Shown here: in pieces, positions 17,385 to 26,173 of the stretch
How positions within the stretch are numbered: position 1 is the stretch's first letter
How the letters are laid out: every line of letters starts with the position of its first letter
Source of the DNA: UBA11524 sp045132495
GTDB lineage: Bacteria > Bacillota > Clostridia > Christensenellales > Aristaeellaceae
Assembly: GCA_045132495.1 (NCBI GenBank)
Contig: JBGUSK010000106.1
Location: 3,829 to 67,828, forward strand
Length of the DNA: 64,000 bases
Direction of reading: 5' to 3'
Notes under the pieces: generated by a model
What the model was told of the DNA's origin: nothing
Databases searched by the model: none
The model's input: the letters and a program-made list of their open reading frames with translations, nothing else
Position numbers and translations under genes: made by a program

Positions 17385-18316
17385 TGTGCCGCCTCCTTTC
17401 CGTCATCCAGCAGGCGCAGGAAGGCACTTTCCAGTCCGCTGCGCTGGGGAGACAGCTCCAGCAGGATGCCGCCGTTGTCCGTGACGCACTGGCTGACAGC
17501 TCGCCGCAGGTCGCTGCCCGGCTCGCCCAGGAGTTCCAGCGCACTGGCTTCCTCCGGCAAATCACGTACCTTTCGCACGCCGGGGAGCATCCGCAGCATA
17601 TCGGGGATGCTTTCTCCGCCCTGGTACACCACGCGCAGAGCGTTTTCCCCCTCCAGCAGGGTGGACATCGGGCCATCGTAGCGCAGCTGACCCGCCTCCA
17701 GCACCAGCGCACGGGTACACACGTTGGTCACCTCGCTGAGAATATGGGAGGACAGCAGCACGGTGCAATCCTTTGCGGCAGAGAAGATCAGCTCCCGCAT
17801 CTGCACCATCTGCAGAGGGTCAAGCCCGCTGCCGGGCTCATCCAGCACCAGCAGGGCAGGGCTGCCCAGCAGAGCCTGCGCCATGCCCAGCCGCTGACGG
17901 TAGCCCTTCGACAACGCCCGGGAAAGGCGGTTGGTATACTCTTTCAGCCCCGTGCGCTCAATGACCTGGCTGACCTCCGCCTTGATGGCTTTGGCGGCGA
18001 TCCCCTTCAGCTGTGCGCAGTAGGTCAGGTATTCCTGCACGGTCATATCGGGATAGAGCGGAGGCGTTTCGGGCAGATAACCCACCAGGCGGCGGGCGGC
18101 AAGGGGTTCCAACTGCACATCGTGTCCGCCGATGAATGCCTGCCCCTCGCTGGGGGCCAGGTAGCCGGTGAGGATATTCATCAGCGTGGATTTTCCTGCG
18201 CCGTTGCGGCCCATGAGCGCAATGATCTCATGCTCGCCTGCCTGGAAGGACAGATCCTTCAGTGCCAGACGGGCACCATAGCGGCGGCTGATGTGGTCAA
18301 CCTTCAGCATTGTCAT
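17381..18316 (-). CDS. ABC-2 transporter ATP-binding protein, GldA/CcmA-like
   Basis: ATPase partner of the GldF-like permease. The product has 311 residues. Walker A GRNGAGKST, signature LSKGYRQRLGMAQALL, Walker B LLVLDEPGSGLDP and switch LSSHILSEV are all intact. Its start lies inside the 3' end of the AraC gene (20-nt overlap). A second in-frame ATG at 18310 has better spacing from AAGGAGG and may be the real start. Position between a regulator and the exporter parts is unusual for a sugar locus. Confidence 0.92.
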   Translation of the reverse strand: MTMLKVDHISRRYGARLALKDLSFQAGEHEIIALMGRNGAGKSTLMNILTGYLAPSEGQAFIGGHDVQLEPLAARRLVGYLPETPPLYPDMTVQEYLTYCAQLKGIAAKAIKAEVSQVIERTGLKEYTNRLSRALSKGYRQRLGMAQALLGSPALLVLDEPGSGLDPLQMVQMRELIFSAAKDCTVLLSSHILSEVTNVCTRALVLEAGQLRYDGPMSTLLEGENALRVVYQGGESIPDMLRMLPGVRKVRDLPEEASALELLGEPGSDLRRAVSQCVTDNGGILLELSPQRSGLESAFLRLLDDGKEAAH

Positions 18317-20552
18317 CGTCCTCCTTGCTGCGGCGGTATTGGAGAGGCGTAACGCCCGTCATCTGCTTGAAGCGGCGGATGAAGGAGGACGCATCGTAGT
18401 ATCCGACCTCTGCGGCAATGTCCTTGATGGACTTTTCCGTGCCCCGCAGCAGCTCCTTGGAGTACTCCACCCGCAAAAGCGTCAGGTATTCCAGGGGCGA
18501 CATGCGCATCGCATCCTTGAAGGCGAGGGAGAGGCGCGCGGTGGGCATGTCGAAGGCTTCGGCGATGGCGCTGATGGACAGCTCCGGGTCGCGGAAATGG
18601 TCGCGGATATAGGCCGCAACCTGGCTGATGACGCCCGGCACTTCCTCCGCCACGGGCGCAGGTGCTTCCTTCTCCGGCGCCTCGATGATGGAGACGCACA
18701 GTCGGCGCAGCAGTCCGTCCAGGTCGTCGATGGATTGGCAGCTGGACAGGGTGAAAATGTCATAATACGCCTGCACGCCTCGTCCGGCAACGAAGCTCTG
18801 CGTGTGGCGGCGCAGGAGCTTGTCGATCACGTCGTTGTAGATCAGCCGGAAGGCGAAGGGCGACATATTGGTGTGCTTGAGGAAATGAAGCAGCTCGTCG
18901 ATCCTGCTTGCCAGTCTGGTACGATCCCGCAGGGAGATCGCCTGATGGATGCTGTCCGTCAGCTTGCGGGCCTGGGGCAGGATGTCCTCAATGCTGGTGG
19001 ATACAGAGGCATAGTCCAGCAAGGTGCTGTCATCCATGACAAAGCGGTTGTCGAAGGCAGTAGCGGCCTCCAGATAGGCGTTGGGCGCGGCGGAAAAATC
19101 CGTCTGGATGTCCGACAACGCCACCACCGCATGACCATTGCGCTCCAGACCATTCTGGTGGATCATGCCCGCCAGCTCACGAATGGCCTCCTGGGTATCG
19201 GAAAACACCAGGTACAGATGGGCCTTGATCGCCATCAGCTCCACACCAAAGGCAGCCGTCCCGGTGATCTGATCGAAGGGCGGCTTGCGCAGGTCGAAGG
19301 GCTGGTGGTTGGAGCGATCCTGCACGCCATGCAGGATAATGGCATAGTAAGGCCGCTCGATGCTCATGCCGATGCTCTCCGCAACGGCGACAGCCTCCGC
19401 TCTTTCAGCGTAGCGGCCCTTCATAAAATTCAGCACAAAATCGTGCCGCTGCATGGGCAGCGAGCGCTCCAACCGGGTGGTCAGGTCGGTATTGCGCGCA
19501 CTGAGCTCCCGGATGCCCGTCTGGATGGAGATAAATGCGTCCTGGGCAGGATCCTTTGCAGGCAGCATGCTGACGATCTGCTGGATGGGAGCAGTGCTGC
19601 GCCGGGCAAGGAACAACGCCACCAACACGCCCAGCCCCGCCAGTGCACTGACCACGATGGATACGGAAAACATCCGCGCCCAGACGGTATCCTCAATATC
19701 CGCCGACCGAAGGAGGGAGACATAGCACAGCGGCCATTCCACGGAGCGATGGATGAGCAGCTGCCACTGCTCACCGTCCCAGTCGAAGGTCGTCCTGCTG
19801 CCCTGGGCAGATGCCGCTTCCAGCACCGTCTGGACAGGGATATCATAGTCCGTATCGGAGATCAGAACTTTTCCGTCATGGATGATATAGGTATTGTTGG
19901 CATCCTGGATCACGTCCGCGAAGAGCTGCCGATACACCTGGTCGCGCACCATGAAGATCATCGTGCCCTTGCTGGAGGAAGGGCTGGTGCCCAGGGGCAT
20001 GAGCAGGGTGACAACATTGGTGCGGCTGCCATTGATCAGGGGACTTTCTACCTTCTGGGCAGGCAGCATGGTCAGCGTGCCGGGATCCTGGATGAGCGCA
20101 AGCAGCTCGTAGGAGGACAGGTGCTCAAAGTGGGTCATGTCCAGAAAGTCCTGCAGCGTCATGGAAGCTGTGGAGGAATAGATGTGATCATCCGAATGGA
20201 AGGTCAGGTACATCTGATCGCAGAAGCTGTTCGTGACCGTGTAGGGAGCCAGCTGCTGCAGCAGATCATAGGCACGGGCAGGCTCCTCCGCGTACACGAA
20301 GGGTTGGATCACGGGGGACAGGCCCATCTGTACGGCACTGTTGAGCATGGCCGACAGGTGGTTTTCATTCAGGCTCGCGATGCGGCTGAGGCGGTTGACC
20401 TGATTGGCCAGCGCCTTGTCCCGCACCTCCTGGCGGACATAGACGAACATATAGCTGAAGACGGCCCCCAGCACGATGACCAGCATCAGCAGGTAGGATA
20501 ATGCAAACCGCACAAAGGTGGAGACTCTCATGCGGGTGAAGAAGCGTTTCAT
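18297..20552 (-). CDS. AraC-family regulator with membrane-spanning extracellular sensor
   Basis: The product has 751 residues. One membrane helix at about 13-37 and a second at about 293-313 enclose a ~250-residue extracellular, Cache-like sensor. A cytoplasmic linker of ~320 residues follows, then a C-terminal AraC double helix-turn-helix (about 640-745) with VGYYDASSFIRRFKQMTGVTP. Such proteins (YesN/YtrI-like layout without a kinase) sense ligands or a binding protein outside the cell and activate nearby sugar genes. Its start overlaps the stop of the binding lipoprotein gene (ATGA), so the lipoprotein may be its sensory partner. The regulon probably includes this operon and the LplBC locus. 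Confidence 0.9.
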   Translation of the reverse strand: MKRFFTRMRVSTFVRFALSYLLMLVIVLGAVFSYMFVYVRQEVRDKALANQVNRLSRIASLNENHLSAMLNSAVQMGLSPVIQPFVYAEEPARAYDLLQQLAPYTVTNSFCDQMYLTFHSDDHIYSSTASMTLQDFLDMTHFEHLSSYELLALIQDPGTLTMLPAQKVESPLINGSRTNVVTLLMPLGTSPSSSKGTMIFMVRDQVYRQLFADVIQDANNTYIIHDGKVLISDTDYDIPVQTVLEAASAQGSRTTFDWDGEQWQLLIHRSVEWPLCYVSLLRSADIEDTVWARMFSVSIVVSALAGLGVLVALFLARRSTAPIQQIVSMLPAKDPAQDAFISIQTGIRELSARNTDLTTRLERSLPMQRHDFVLNFMKGRYAERAEAVAVAESIGMSIERPYYAIILHGVQDRSNHQPFDLRKPPFDQITGTAAFGVELMAIKAHLYLVFSDTQEAIRELAGMIHQNGLERNGHAVVALSDIQTDFSAAPNAYLEAATAFDNRFVMDDSTLLDYASVSTSIEDILPQARKLTDSIHQAISLRDRTRLASRIDELLHFLKHTNMSPFAFRLIYNDVIDKLLRRHTQSFVAGRGVQAYYDIFTLSSCQSIDDLDGLLRRLCVSIIEAPEKEAPAPVAEEVPGVISQVAAYIRDHFRDPELSISAIAEAFDMPTARLSLAFKDAMRMSPLEYLTLLRVEYSKELLRGTEKSIKDIAAEVGYYDASSFIRRFKQMTGVTPLQYRRSKEDDDNAEG

Positions 20553-22111
20553 CTTGCAGCACCCTCCAGACGGTCAAGATAGCGGTCATAGGCGGTCTGG
20601 TACAGGGCGGTGTATTCCTGTGCACCTGCATCAAGGAGGGACTGCTCGAAGGCGGCATAGTTCTCATCCGTCACACCAGAGGTCATGAAGGAGACCAGTG
20701 CACCATCGACCACCGTTTTGAGGCGGGACTTGAGCTGGGCCAGCTGGGCAGCTTCCTCGCTGGTCTTGGAGATCACATAGCTCAGCACCCGGTAAGAGCG
20801 GTTTTCCAGCACATCGGCATCCTCATACATCTGGCTGTATGCAGTCTTCTCCTGTCGGTGGGCAGCAGGAACATATACCTGCTCATAGTAGCTGGCCGGG
20901 GCGAAGAACTGTCCGCACAGGACGGGAACGATGCTGTAAAGGTCATTGGCGTCTGGGACATAAATGACCTCGTACCGACCATCATCCCGAATGGTAAGCA
21001 TCTCCCCTGTCGGGCCGTTCTGGGAGACCAGCATGGTCTGGGTATCCATCTGCGCATCCAACCAGCGCAGGGAATCTTCGATATGATTGTTCTGCACTGT
21101 CAGGGATGCGCCGAATTCCACCACGTCGGAGTAGCGGGGAAGCCTAACCTGATACCCCTTGGCCGCTACGGGCAGCATGCACTCAAATTGCTCCGTGATA
21201 CGGCTGTCCAGCGCGGTATTGCCCAGCCGCCAGTAGGAGAAATAGCCGCTGGTATCCCGGTTGGTTTTGACCATCCACAGATTGGAGCCCTGGGTGATGC
21301 ATTCCACATCCAGCAGCTTTTCCTCGCACAGGAGATGCAGCCACTCCACGCCCTCGCGGAAGCCGGACGAAAGGGGAGCAAAGCACACCTGATCTGCATC
21401 ATTGATGAACACGAAGTCCATATTCATCGGATTGCCCCAGGCACTGAAGACATTGTAGATGCCGGAGTTGTTGTCGTCAAAGGTCGCCTGGTAGGGGATC
21501 TCATCCCGGAGGCCGTTGCCATTGGGGTCCTGGTCGCGGAAGGCGCGGAGCACCTCGGTCAGCTCTTCGATGGTGGTGGGCACGGCCAGGTTCAGCCTGT
21601 CCAGCCAGGTACGGTTGATGAAGAAATGCCCGTCGGTATTGATGTTCTGGGAAAGCAGATAACCGACATAGTAGCTCCTGCCATCGGAGGACGGGATGGC
21701 GTCGCCCGCGCCGTCCAGGGACAGGCGGCTGAAGTAGGTGGGCATGTGCTCCTCAATGTACGCATCCAGCGGAACGAGTACCCCCTGGGTTACGCCGTAT
21801 TCCTCCGTATCCAGGTAGCCGCGCAGGATCATGTCCTTGTAGCTGTTGGAGGCAAACATCAGGCTGGTACGGGTGACCCAGTCCGCATCCTTCACTTCCT
21901 CAAAGTCCACATGTACATGGGTCGTTTCCTCCAGTTGGTCATAGAACCACATGTCCGAAAAGTCGATGGCCTGGTTTTCCAGCTCATACTGCAGCGCAGT
22001 CAGTGAGGTCACGGTTTCCACCTGTGCAGTCTCTTTTGTACATCCGGCAAGGCACAAAAGAAGCAGCACAATAAGGCAGACCAGACGGGCATATTTGCTG
22101 ATACGGCGCAT
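20549..22111 (-). CDS. Extracellular solute-binding lipoprotein, LplA-like
   Basis: The product has 520 residues. The signal sequence ends in LCLAGC, a clear lipobox. The mature protein is a sugar-binding protein of the LplA/YtcQ group and is a paralogue of the 22291-23796 product; both share 'ALQYELENQ.IDF..MWF' and 'VTQG.LVPLD'. It begins the operon that continues into the AraC sensor, the Gld-like system and GH43. There is no permease gene in this operon, so it may present ligand to the AraC sensor or share the LplB/LplC permeases. CAGGAGGT precedes the ATG at 22111. Confidence 0.88.
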   Translation of the reverse strand: MRRISKYARLVCLIVLLLLCLAGCTKETAQVETVTSLTALQYELENQAIDFSDMWFYDQLEETTHVHVDFEEVKDADWVTRTSLMFASNSYKDMILRGYLDTEEYGVTQGVLVPLDAYIEEHMPTYFSRLSLDGAGDAIPSSDGRSYYVGYLLSQNINTDGHFFINRTWLDRLNLAVPTTIEELTEVLRAFRDQDPNGNGLRDEIPYQATFDDNNSGIYNVFSAWGNPMNMDFVFINDADQVCFAPLSSGFREGVEWLHLLCEEKLLDVECITQGSNLWMVKTNRDTSGYFSYWRLGNTALDSRITEQFECMLPVAAKGYQVRLPRYSDVVEFGASLTVQNNHIEDSLRWLDAQMDTQTMLVSQNGPTGEMLTIRDDGRYEVIYVPDANDLYSIVPVLCGQFFAPASYYEQVYVPAAHRQEKTAYSQMYEDADVLENRSYRVLSYVISKTSEEAAQLAQLKSRLKTVVDGALVSFMTSGVTDENYAAFEQSLLDAGAQEYTALYQTAYDRYLDRLEGAAR

Positions 22112-22214
22112 GTGTTACCTCCTGAAGCAAGCGAAACAGCACGATTCATCAAAACGGTCATTCATTAAGGTGTATTTTATCATGAAAAAGACGTGAGCAC
22201 AAGAGATGTGGGAC

Positions 22215-22257
22215 AAAAAGAGCCGCCGGGGCTCGGTTAAGGATGAGCCCCGGCGGC
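22215..22257 (-). terminator. Strong terminator of the secreted binding-protein gene
   Basis: On the minus strand a 13-bp perfect stem (GCCGCCGGGGCTC and complement), 10-nt loop, then CTTTTT. It separates the LplBC importer operon from the operon starting at 22111. Confidence 0.93.
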
Positions 22258-22290
22258 CTGTCATTTGGGTTCAGATGGGATCAGCTGATC

Positions 22291-23796
22291 TTACTTGGCC
22301 AGGTAGGCATTGTAAGCATCCTGATACAGCTTGACGTACTTCTCAGAGCCGATGGCCTTGGAGACCTTCAGGAACTCTTCCCAGGACTTGTCGGTCACGC
22401 CATTCTTGATGAACTCGGTGACGGCTTCCTTGATGTACTTCTCCAGCTCAGTCTTGATGTTGGCAGCCTCGGTGGCATCCTCGTTGCTCATCTTGCTCAG
22501 CTTGGTCAGGTACTCATAGGAGGTCTTCTCCAGCACGTCAGCGGCAGCATAAGCCTGGCTGTCCTCATAGCGCTCAACGCGGTGGGGCGCCATCTGGTAA
22601 ATCGCAGTGTAGTACTCGCCAGGCGCGAAGAACTGACCCATGGTGACGGGCACAAAGTCATACAGGCCGTTGTTCTCAGGCACGTTGATGATCTCGTACT
22701 TGCCATCGGCATTGATGATCATCTGCTCACCCATCTTGCCGTTGGCAGCGGTCATCATCATTTCGGTCTCCAGCTGAGCGTCCAGCCACTTCAGGGAAGC
22801 AACGGGATCGTTGTTGGTGGAGGTCAGGTAAGCGCCGGCATCCGGGATCTCCATGATCTGGGGCACAGCAGCGCCGTACTCGGAGGCGGGGGGCAGCATG
22901 GACTCGAAGTTCTGGATGGTGTCGGGGTTGGTCAGGGCGGTGTTGATCAGGCGCAGGTAGTTGAAGGAGCCGACCTCACCAGCGTTGACCTTGTTGGCCC
23001 AGATGTTGGAATCCTGGGTCAGGCATTCCTTATCCATCAGGCCTTCCTCATACAGGGTGTGCAGCCATTCGCAGGCAGCGCGGAAGCCGGGAAGCTCTCC
23101 CACATAGCCGACCTTGCCATCTTCGCCGATGTAGGCGAAGGTGTACATCTGCAGCGGCACGCCGAAGGAGGCGAACTGGGCCCACAGGTGCTCAGCGCCG
23201 TAATCGGAGATGGAGGAGGAGTAGGGGTACTTCACGCCAGCGTTCTTGAAGGCGCGCAGGACTTCGGTGTACTCCTCGATGGTGGTGGGCACTTCCTTGC
23301 CGACCTGCTTGAGCAGCTCGGGGTTGATGTACCAGGTGGAGTTGTGGTTGACGTTCTGAGCAACCAGATAGCCGATGTAGTAGCTCTTGCCGTCGGAGGC
23401 GGGGATGGAGTCGCCAGCGTTGTTCAGGTTGAGGCGGCTGACGTAGTTGGGCATGATCTCCTCGGTGAGGTACTCATCCAGGGGCAGCAGCAGGCCCTGG
23501 GTGACGCCATATTCTTCAACGTCAACAGGGTTGCGCAGGATCATGTCTTCCATCTCATCGGGGATGGCAAACATCAGGTTCAGCTGGGTGGACCAGTCAG
23601 CATCCTTGACCATGCGGAAGTCAACATGCACGCCGGTCTTCTCTTCGATCTGCTGGAAGAACCACAGGGTGTTGAAATCAGTGGACTGATTCTCCAGCTG
23701 ATACTGGAACGCGGTTAGGTTGACCTTGTCCTCAGCGAACGCGGCGCCAGAGAGAAGCATCATGGCGACCAGAAGCAGGGAAACGATTTTCTTCAT
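22291..23796 (-). CDS. Extracellular sugar-binding protein, LplA-like, without lipobox
   Basis: The product has 501 residues. The signal sequence MKKIVSLLLVAMMLLSGAAFA ends with a signal peptidase I site and lacks the cysteine expected for a lipoprotein in a monoderm. The mature protein is a full-length LplA-type binding protein, paralogous to the lipoprotein at 20549-22111. It follows lplC-like and lplB-like permease genes and is probably part of that importer. Start 23796 is chosen from AGAAAGGAG. The 255-nt gap before it contains a 95-bp repeat that could set its expression level. Confidence 0.88.
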   Translation of the reverse strand: MKKIVSLLLVAMMLLSGAAFAEDKVNLTAFQYQLENQSTDFNTLWFFQQIEEKTGVHVDFRMVKDADWSTQLNLMFAIPDEMEDMILRNPVDVEEYGVTQGLLLPLDEYLTEEIMPNYVSRLNLNNAGDSIPASDGKSYYIGYLVAQNVNHNSTWYINPELLKQVGKEVPTTIEEYTEVLRAFKNAGVKYPYSSSISDYGAEHLWAQFASFGVPLQMYTFAYIGEDGKVGYVGELPGFRAACEWLHTLYEEGLMDKECLTQDSNIWANKVNAGEVGSFNYLRLINTALTNPDTIQNFESMLPPASEYGAAVPQIMEIPDAGAYLTSTNNDPVASLKWLDAQLETEMMMTAANGKMGEQMIINADGKYEIINVPENNGLYDFVPVTMGQFFAPGEYYTAIYQMAPHRVERYEDSQAYAAADVLEKTSYEYLTKLSKMSNEDATEAANIKTELEKYIKEAVTEFIKNGVTDKSWEEFLKVSKAIGSEKYVKLYQDAYNAYLAK

Positions 23797-23933
23797 GGAA
23801 AGGGTCTCCTTTCTATTATTGATGAACGCATCCATCGCAGGGTGCGGTCAATCCAAGCGTAGAGTAAAGCCCTCAGTCCGGCGATGAGAGCTTCCTCGGG
23901 AGGGAACCTTGAGGTGTGTGGGAACAACCAACT

Positions 23934-24028
23934 ATGCAGCCCGCGCCATGAGGGCGCGGAAGATGACGCCGGTCAAAGGCCCAACAAACACGCGGTAGGG
24001 CTGTGATAGCGAAGTGAACTGAATCGCG
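23934..24028 (-). repeat. 95-bp intergenic element, copy 1, with compensated hairpin
   Basis: Read on the minus strand it starts CGCGATTCAGTTCACTT and ends GGGCTGCAT. It begins 23 nt after the lplC-like stop codon. The 3' part folds as a 7-bp hairpin CCGCGCC-CTCAT-GGCGCGG. A second copy at 49598-49691 is about 80% identical by eye and keeps the loop while the closing pair changes C-G to G-C. Could be a structured RNA or a small mobile repeat. Confidence 0.8.
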
Positions 24029-24051
24029 AGATGCCCGCGGCCGCTGGCCGC

Positions 24052-24984
24052 TCACCCCTTCAGGGAGCCGATCATGACGCCCTTGACGAAGTACTTCTGC
24101 ATGAAGATGTACAGGATCACCGCGGGAACGGTGGACACAACGATGCAGCAGTACTTGGCAACCTCGGCCTTGCGCATCGCTTCCTGCAATCCGCCCAGGT
24201 TATCCGCATAGGCGGCGAAGAAGGACTCGCTGTTGCCGGAGATCGACAGGGATGCAAGGATCTCGCGCAAGATCGTCTGCAGGGGCAAATAGGCACGGTT
24301 GCGCAGGAACACCAGGCCAGTGAAATAGTCGTTCCAGCGGGCCACGCCGTAGTAAACGCTCAGCACGGCGATGATGGTGCCGGACAGCGGCAGCACGCAC
24401 TTGAGGAAGTAGGTGAAGTGGTTGGAGCCGTCCATCACCGCGGCCTCATAGAGCTCGTGGGGGATGGAGGACTGGATGTATGTGCGGGCGACCATCAGGT
24501 TCCACACCGACACCAGGTTCATCAGGATCATGATGATGCGGGTGTTATACAGCCCCAGATCGCGGACGTTGAGGAAGATGGGGATCAGGCCGCCGGAGAA
24601 GAACATGGTGAAGGTGATGGCCAGGTTGATGAACTTCTTTCCGGCAAACTTGTGGGACAGCGCATAAGCCGCTGCCAGGGTGATCACCACGCTCAGTGCA
24701 GAGCCCACCACCGTATAGAACACGGAGTTGGCGTAGCTCGTCCACAATTCGTCATACTGGAAGACAGCCTCATAGCCCATCCAGGAGAAACCCTTGGGCC
24801 ACCAGATGACCTCGCCCGCCAGCACCGCGTCCGGATCAGAGACTGACGCGATGAGGATCAGCCACAGGGGGTAGAGCGTAATGAAAAGAACGATGAGCCA
24901 GAAAATCAGATTAGCGATGTTGAAAATCTGATCCTGCCTTGTTTCACGGACCTTGACGCCGTGCATTTCCTTGGTCTTTACCAT
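24052..24984 (-). CDS. Carbohydrate ABC transporter permease, LplC type
   Basis: The product has 310 residues with about six helices; NLIFWLIVLFITLYPLWLIL is the first. The EAA loop is ELYEAAVMDGSNHFTYFLKC near residue 190. The C-terminus MQKYFVKGVMIGSLKG is characteristic of LplC permeases. AAGGAGG precedes the ATG. It follows the LplB-type gene by 18 nt, and together with the binding protein downstream forms an importer without its own ATPase, so it should use a shared MsmK-type ATPase such as the one at 9850-10950. Confidence 0.93.
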   Translation of the reverse strand: MVKTKEMHGVKVRETRQDQIFNIANLIFWLIVLFITLYPLWLILIASVSDPDAVLAGEVIWWPKGFSWMGYEAVFQYDELWTSYANSVFYTVVGSALSVVITLAAAYALSHKFAGKKFINLAITFTMFFSGGLIPIFLNVRDLGLYNTRIIMILMNLVSVWNLMVARTYIQSSIPHELYEAAVMDGSNHFTYFLKCVLPLSGTIIAVLSVYYGVARWNDYFTGLVFLRNRAYLPLQTILREILASLSISGNSESFFAAYADNLGGLQEAMRKAEVAKYCCIVVSTVPAVILYIFMQKYFVKGVMIGSLKG

Positions 24985-25002
24985 TCTCGTCTGCCTCCTT
25001 TC

Positions 25003-25944
25003 TTAGAACAGGCTGATGTCGCTGATCTTGCGGGAAATGGCGTTGACCGTCATGATGATGGCGAAATTGATGACGTTCAAACACAGGCCGATGGCGGAGG
25101 TGTAGGAATACTGCGCCTTGCCCAGGCCGGTGTTGTAAACGTACACGCCGATAATATCAGAGGTCTTGATGTTGCCAGAGGTCTGCAGGAGCAGCGCCTT
25201 GTCCGTATTGGAGGACAGGAGAGAGCCGCAGTTGAGGATCAGCATCATCACCGCGATGGGGATCAGGTGGGGAATGTCGATGTGCTTGATCTTCTGCATA
25301 CGGGTCGCGCCGTCGATGGTGGCTGCCTCGTACAGCTGCGGGTCGATCGACGTCAGGGTGGCTATATAGAGGATGGTATTCCAGCCGGCGTTCTGCCAGA
25401 TGTCCGAGCCGATGAAGAGCGGCCGGAACCAGCCGTCCTCGATCATGAAGTAGATCGATTCGCCGCCCATGGATGTGATCAGCTTGTTGATGATGCCATT
25501 GGTGGGCGAGAAGAACAGGTAGATCATGCCAGCCAGCACCACAGTGGAGATGAAGTGGGGCACATAGATGGCTGTCTGGGTGAAGCCCTTGAACCGCTTG
25601 GAGTTCAGCTGGTTGAGCATGATGGCCAGCAGGATCGGGATCGGGAAGCCGAAGAGCAGGCCGTACAGGTTCAGCAGCAGGGTGTTCTTGAACATGCGGC
25701 CGCAGTAGTAGGAATCAAAGAAGGTCTCGAAATGCTTCAGTCCCACCCACTTGCTGCCCGTGATGCCAAAGGCGGCCTTGTAATCGCGGAATGCGATCTG
25801 CACGCCATACATCGGGAAGTAGCAGAAGACGATGAAGAACACCAGCGCGGGCACGAGCAGCACCCACAGCTGCCAGTCCCTGTGCATGCTGCGCCGGAAC
25901 CGGTAACTCAGGCTTTGCGGGGGACGGGATTGCATCTGTGTCAA
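25003..25944 (-). CDS. Carbohydrate ABC transporter permease, LplB type
   Basis: First permease of the LplB/LplC importer, 313 residues from the start chosen here. The first helix is WQLWVLLVPALVFFIVFCYF after a basic segment; the EAA loop is QLYEAATIDGATRMQKIKHI near residue 220; ISDISLF is the usual C-terminus. A TTG at 25944 is chosen because GGGAGTG lies 6-8 nt before it; in-frame ATGs at 25959 and 25935 have no well-placed ribosome site. The much longer frame up to 26187 runs through the promoter and is not credible. Confidence 0.9.
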   Translation of the reverse strand: MTQMQSRPPQSLSYRFRRSMHRDWQLWVLLVPALVFFIVFCYFPMYGVQIAFRDYKAAFGITGSKWVGLKHFETFFDSYYCGRMFKNTLLLNLYGLLFGFPIPILLAIMLNQLNSKRFKGFTQTAIYVPHFISTVVLAGMIYLFFSPTNGIINKLITSMGGESIYFMIEDGWFRPLFIGSDIWQNAGWNTILYIATLTSIDPQLYEAATIDGATRMQKIKHIDIPHLIPIAVMMLILNCGSLLSSNTDKALLLQTSGNIKTSDIIGVYVYNTGLGKAQYSYTSAIGLCLNVINFAIIMTVNAISRKISDISLF

Positions 25945-26001
25945 GTTGATCACTCCCATGTATTGATTTGAGATGGACGAAACATGCATTGCGTATATGA
26001 T

Positions 26002-26007
26002 ATTATA
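26002..26007 (-). promoter_or_regulatory. Probable -10 box of the LplBC importer operon
   Basis: TATAAT on the minus strand about 58 nt before the LplB start. The -35 region is poor (TTCCAT at 18 bp), which fits a promoter needing an activator such as the AraC-type protein encoded downstream. Confidence 0.5.
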
Positions 26008-26034
26008 CCATTTGGCACATTTACAATGGAAGTG

Positions 26035-26116
26035 GCAAAAATTTTGTATACTTTGCAAAAATGCCGTATTTCCAACACTTTCCCGATATGCAAAAATTTC
26101 GCTTATTTGCATTATG
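26035..26116. promoter_or_regulatory. Three GCAAAAAT repeats in the divergent LplB/GH63 promoter region
   Basis: GCAAAAAT occurs at 26035, 26055 and 26100, all in the same direction, and the third extends into an inverted TGCAAA/TTTGCA. Spacing of 20 and 45 bp places them near the same helix face. They are candidate binding sites for a regulator, possibly the AraC-type protein. Confidence 0.45.
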
Positions 26117-26173
26117 GGGCTCTTTGCAGTAAACTGTACACAGAAAAACAGGCTCTCAGGGAGGAGAATAACC

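Noticed and set aside
18291..20501. Long plus-strand frame opposite the AraC sensor gene
   Set aside because: Antisense shadow rich in His, Gly, Arg and Gln with no domain; the AraC frame is clearly the real one.
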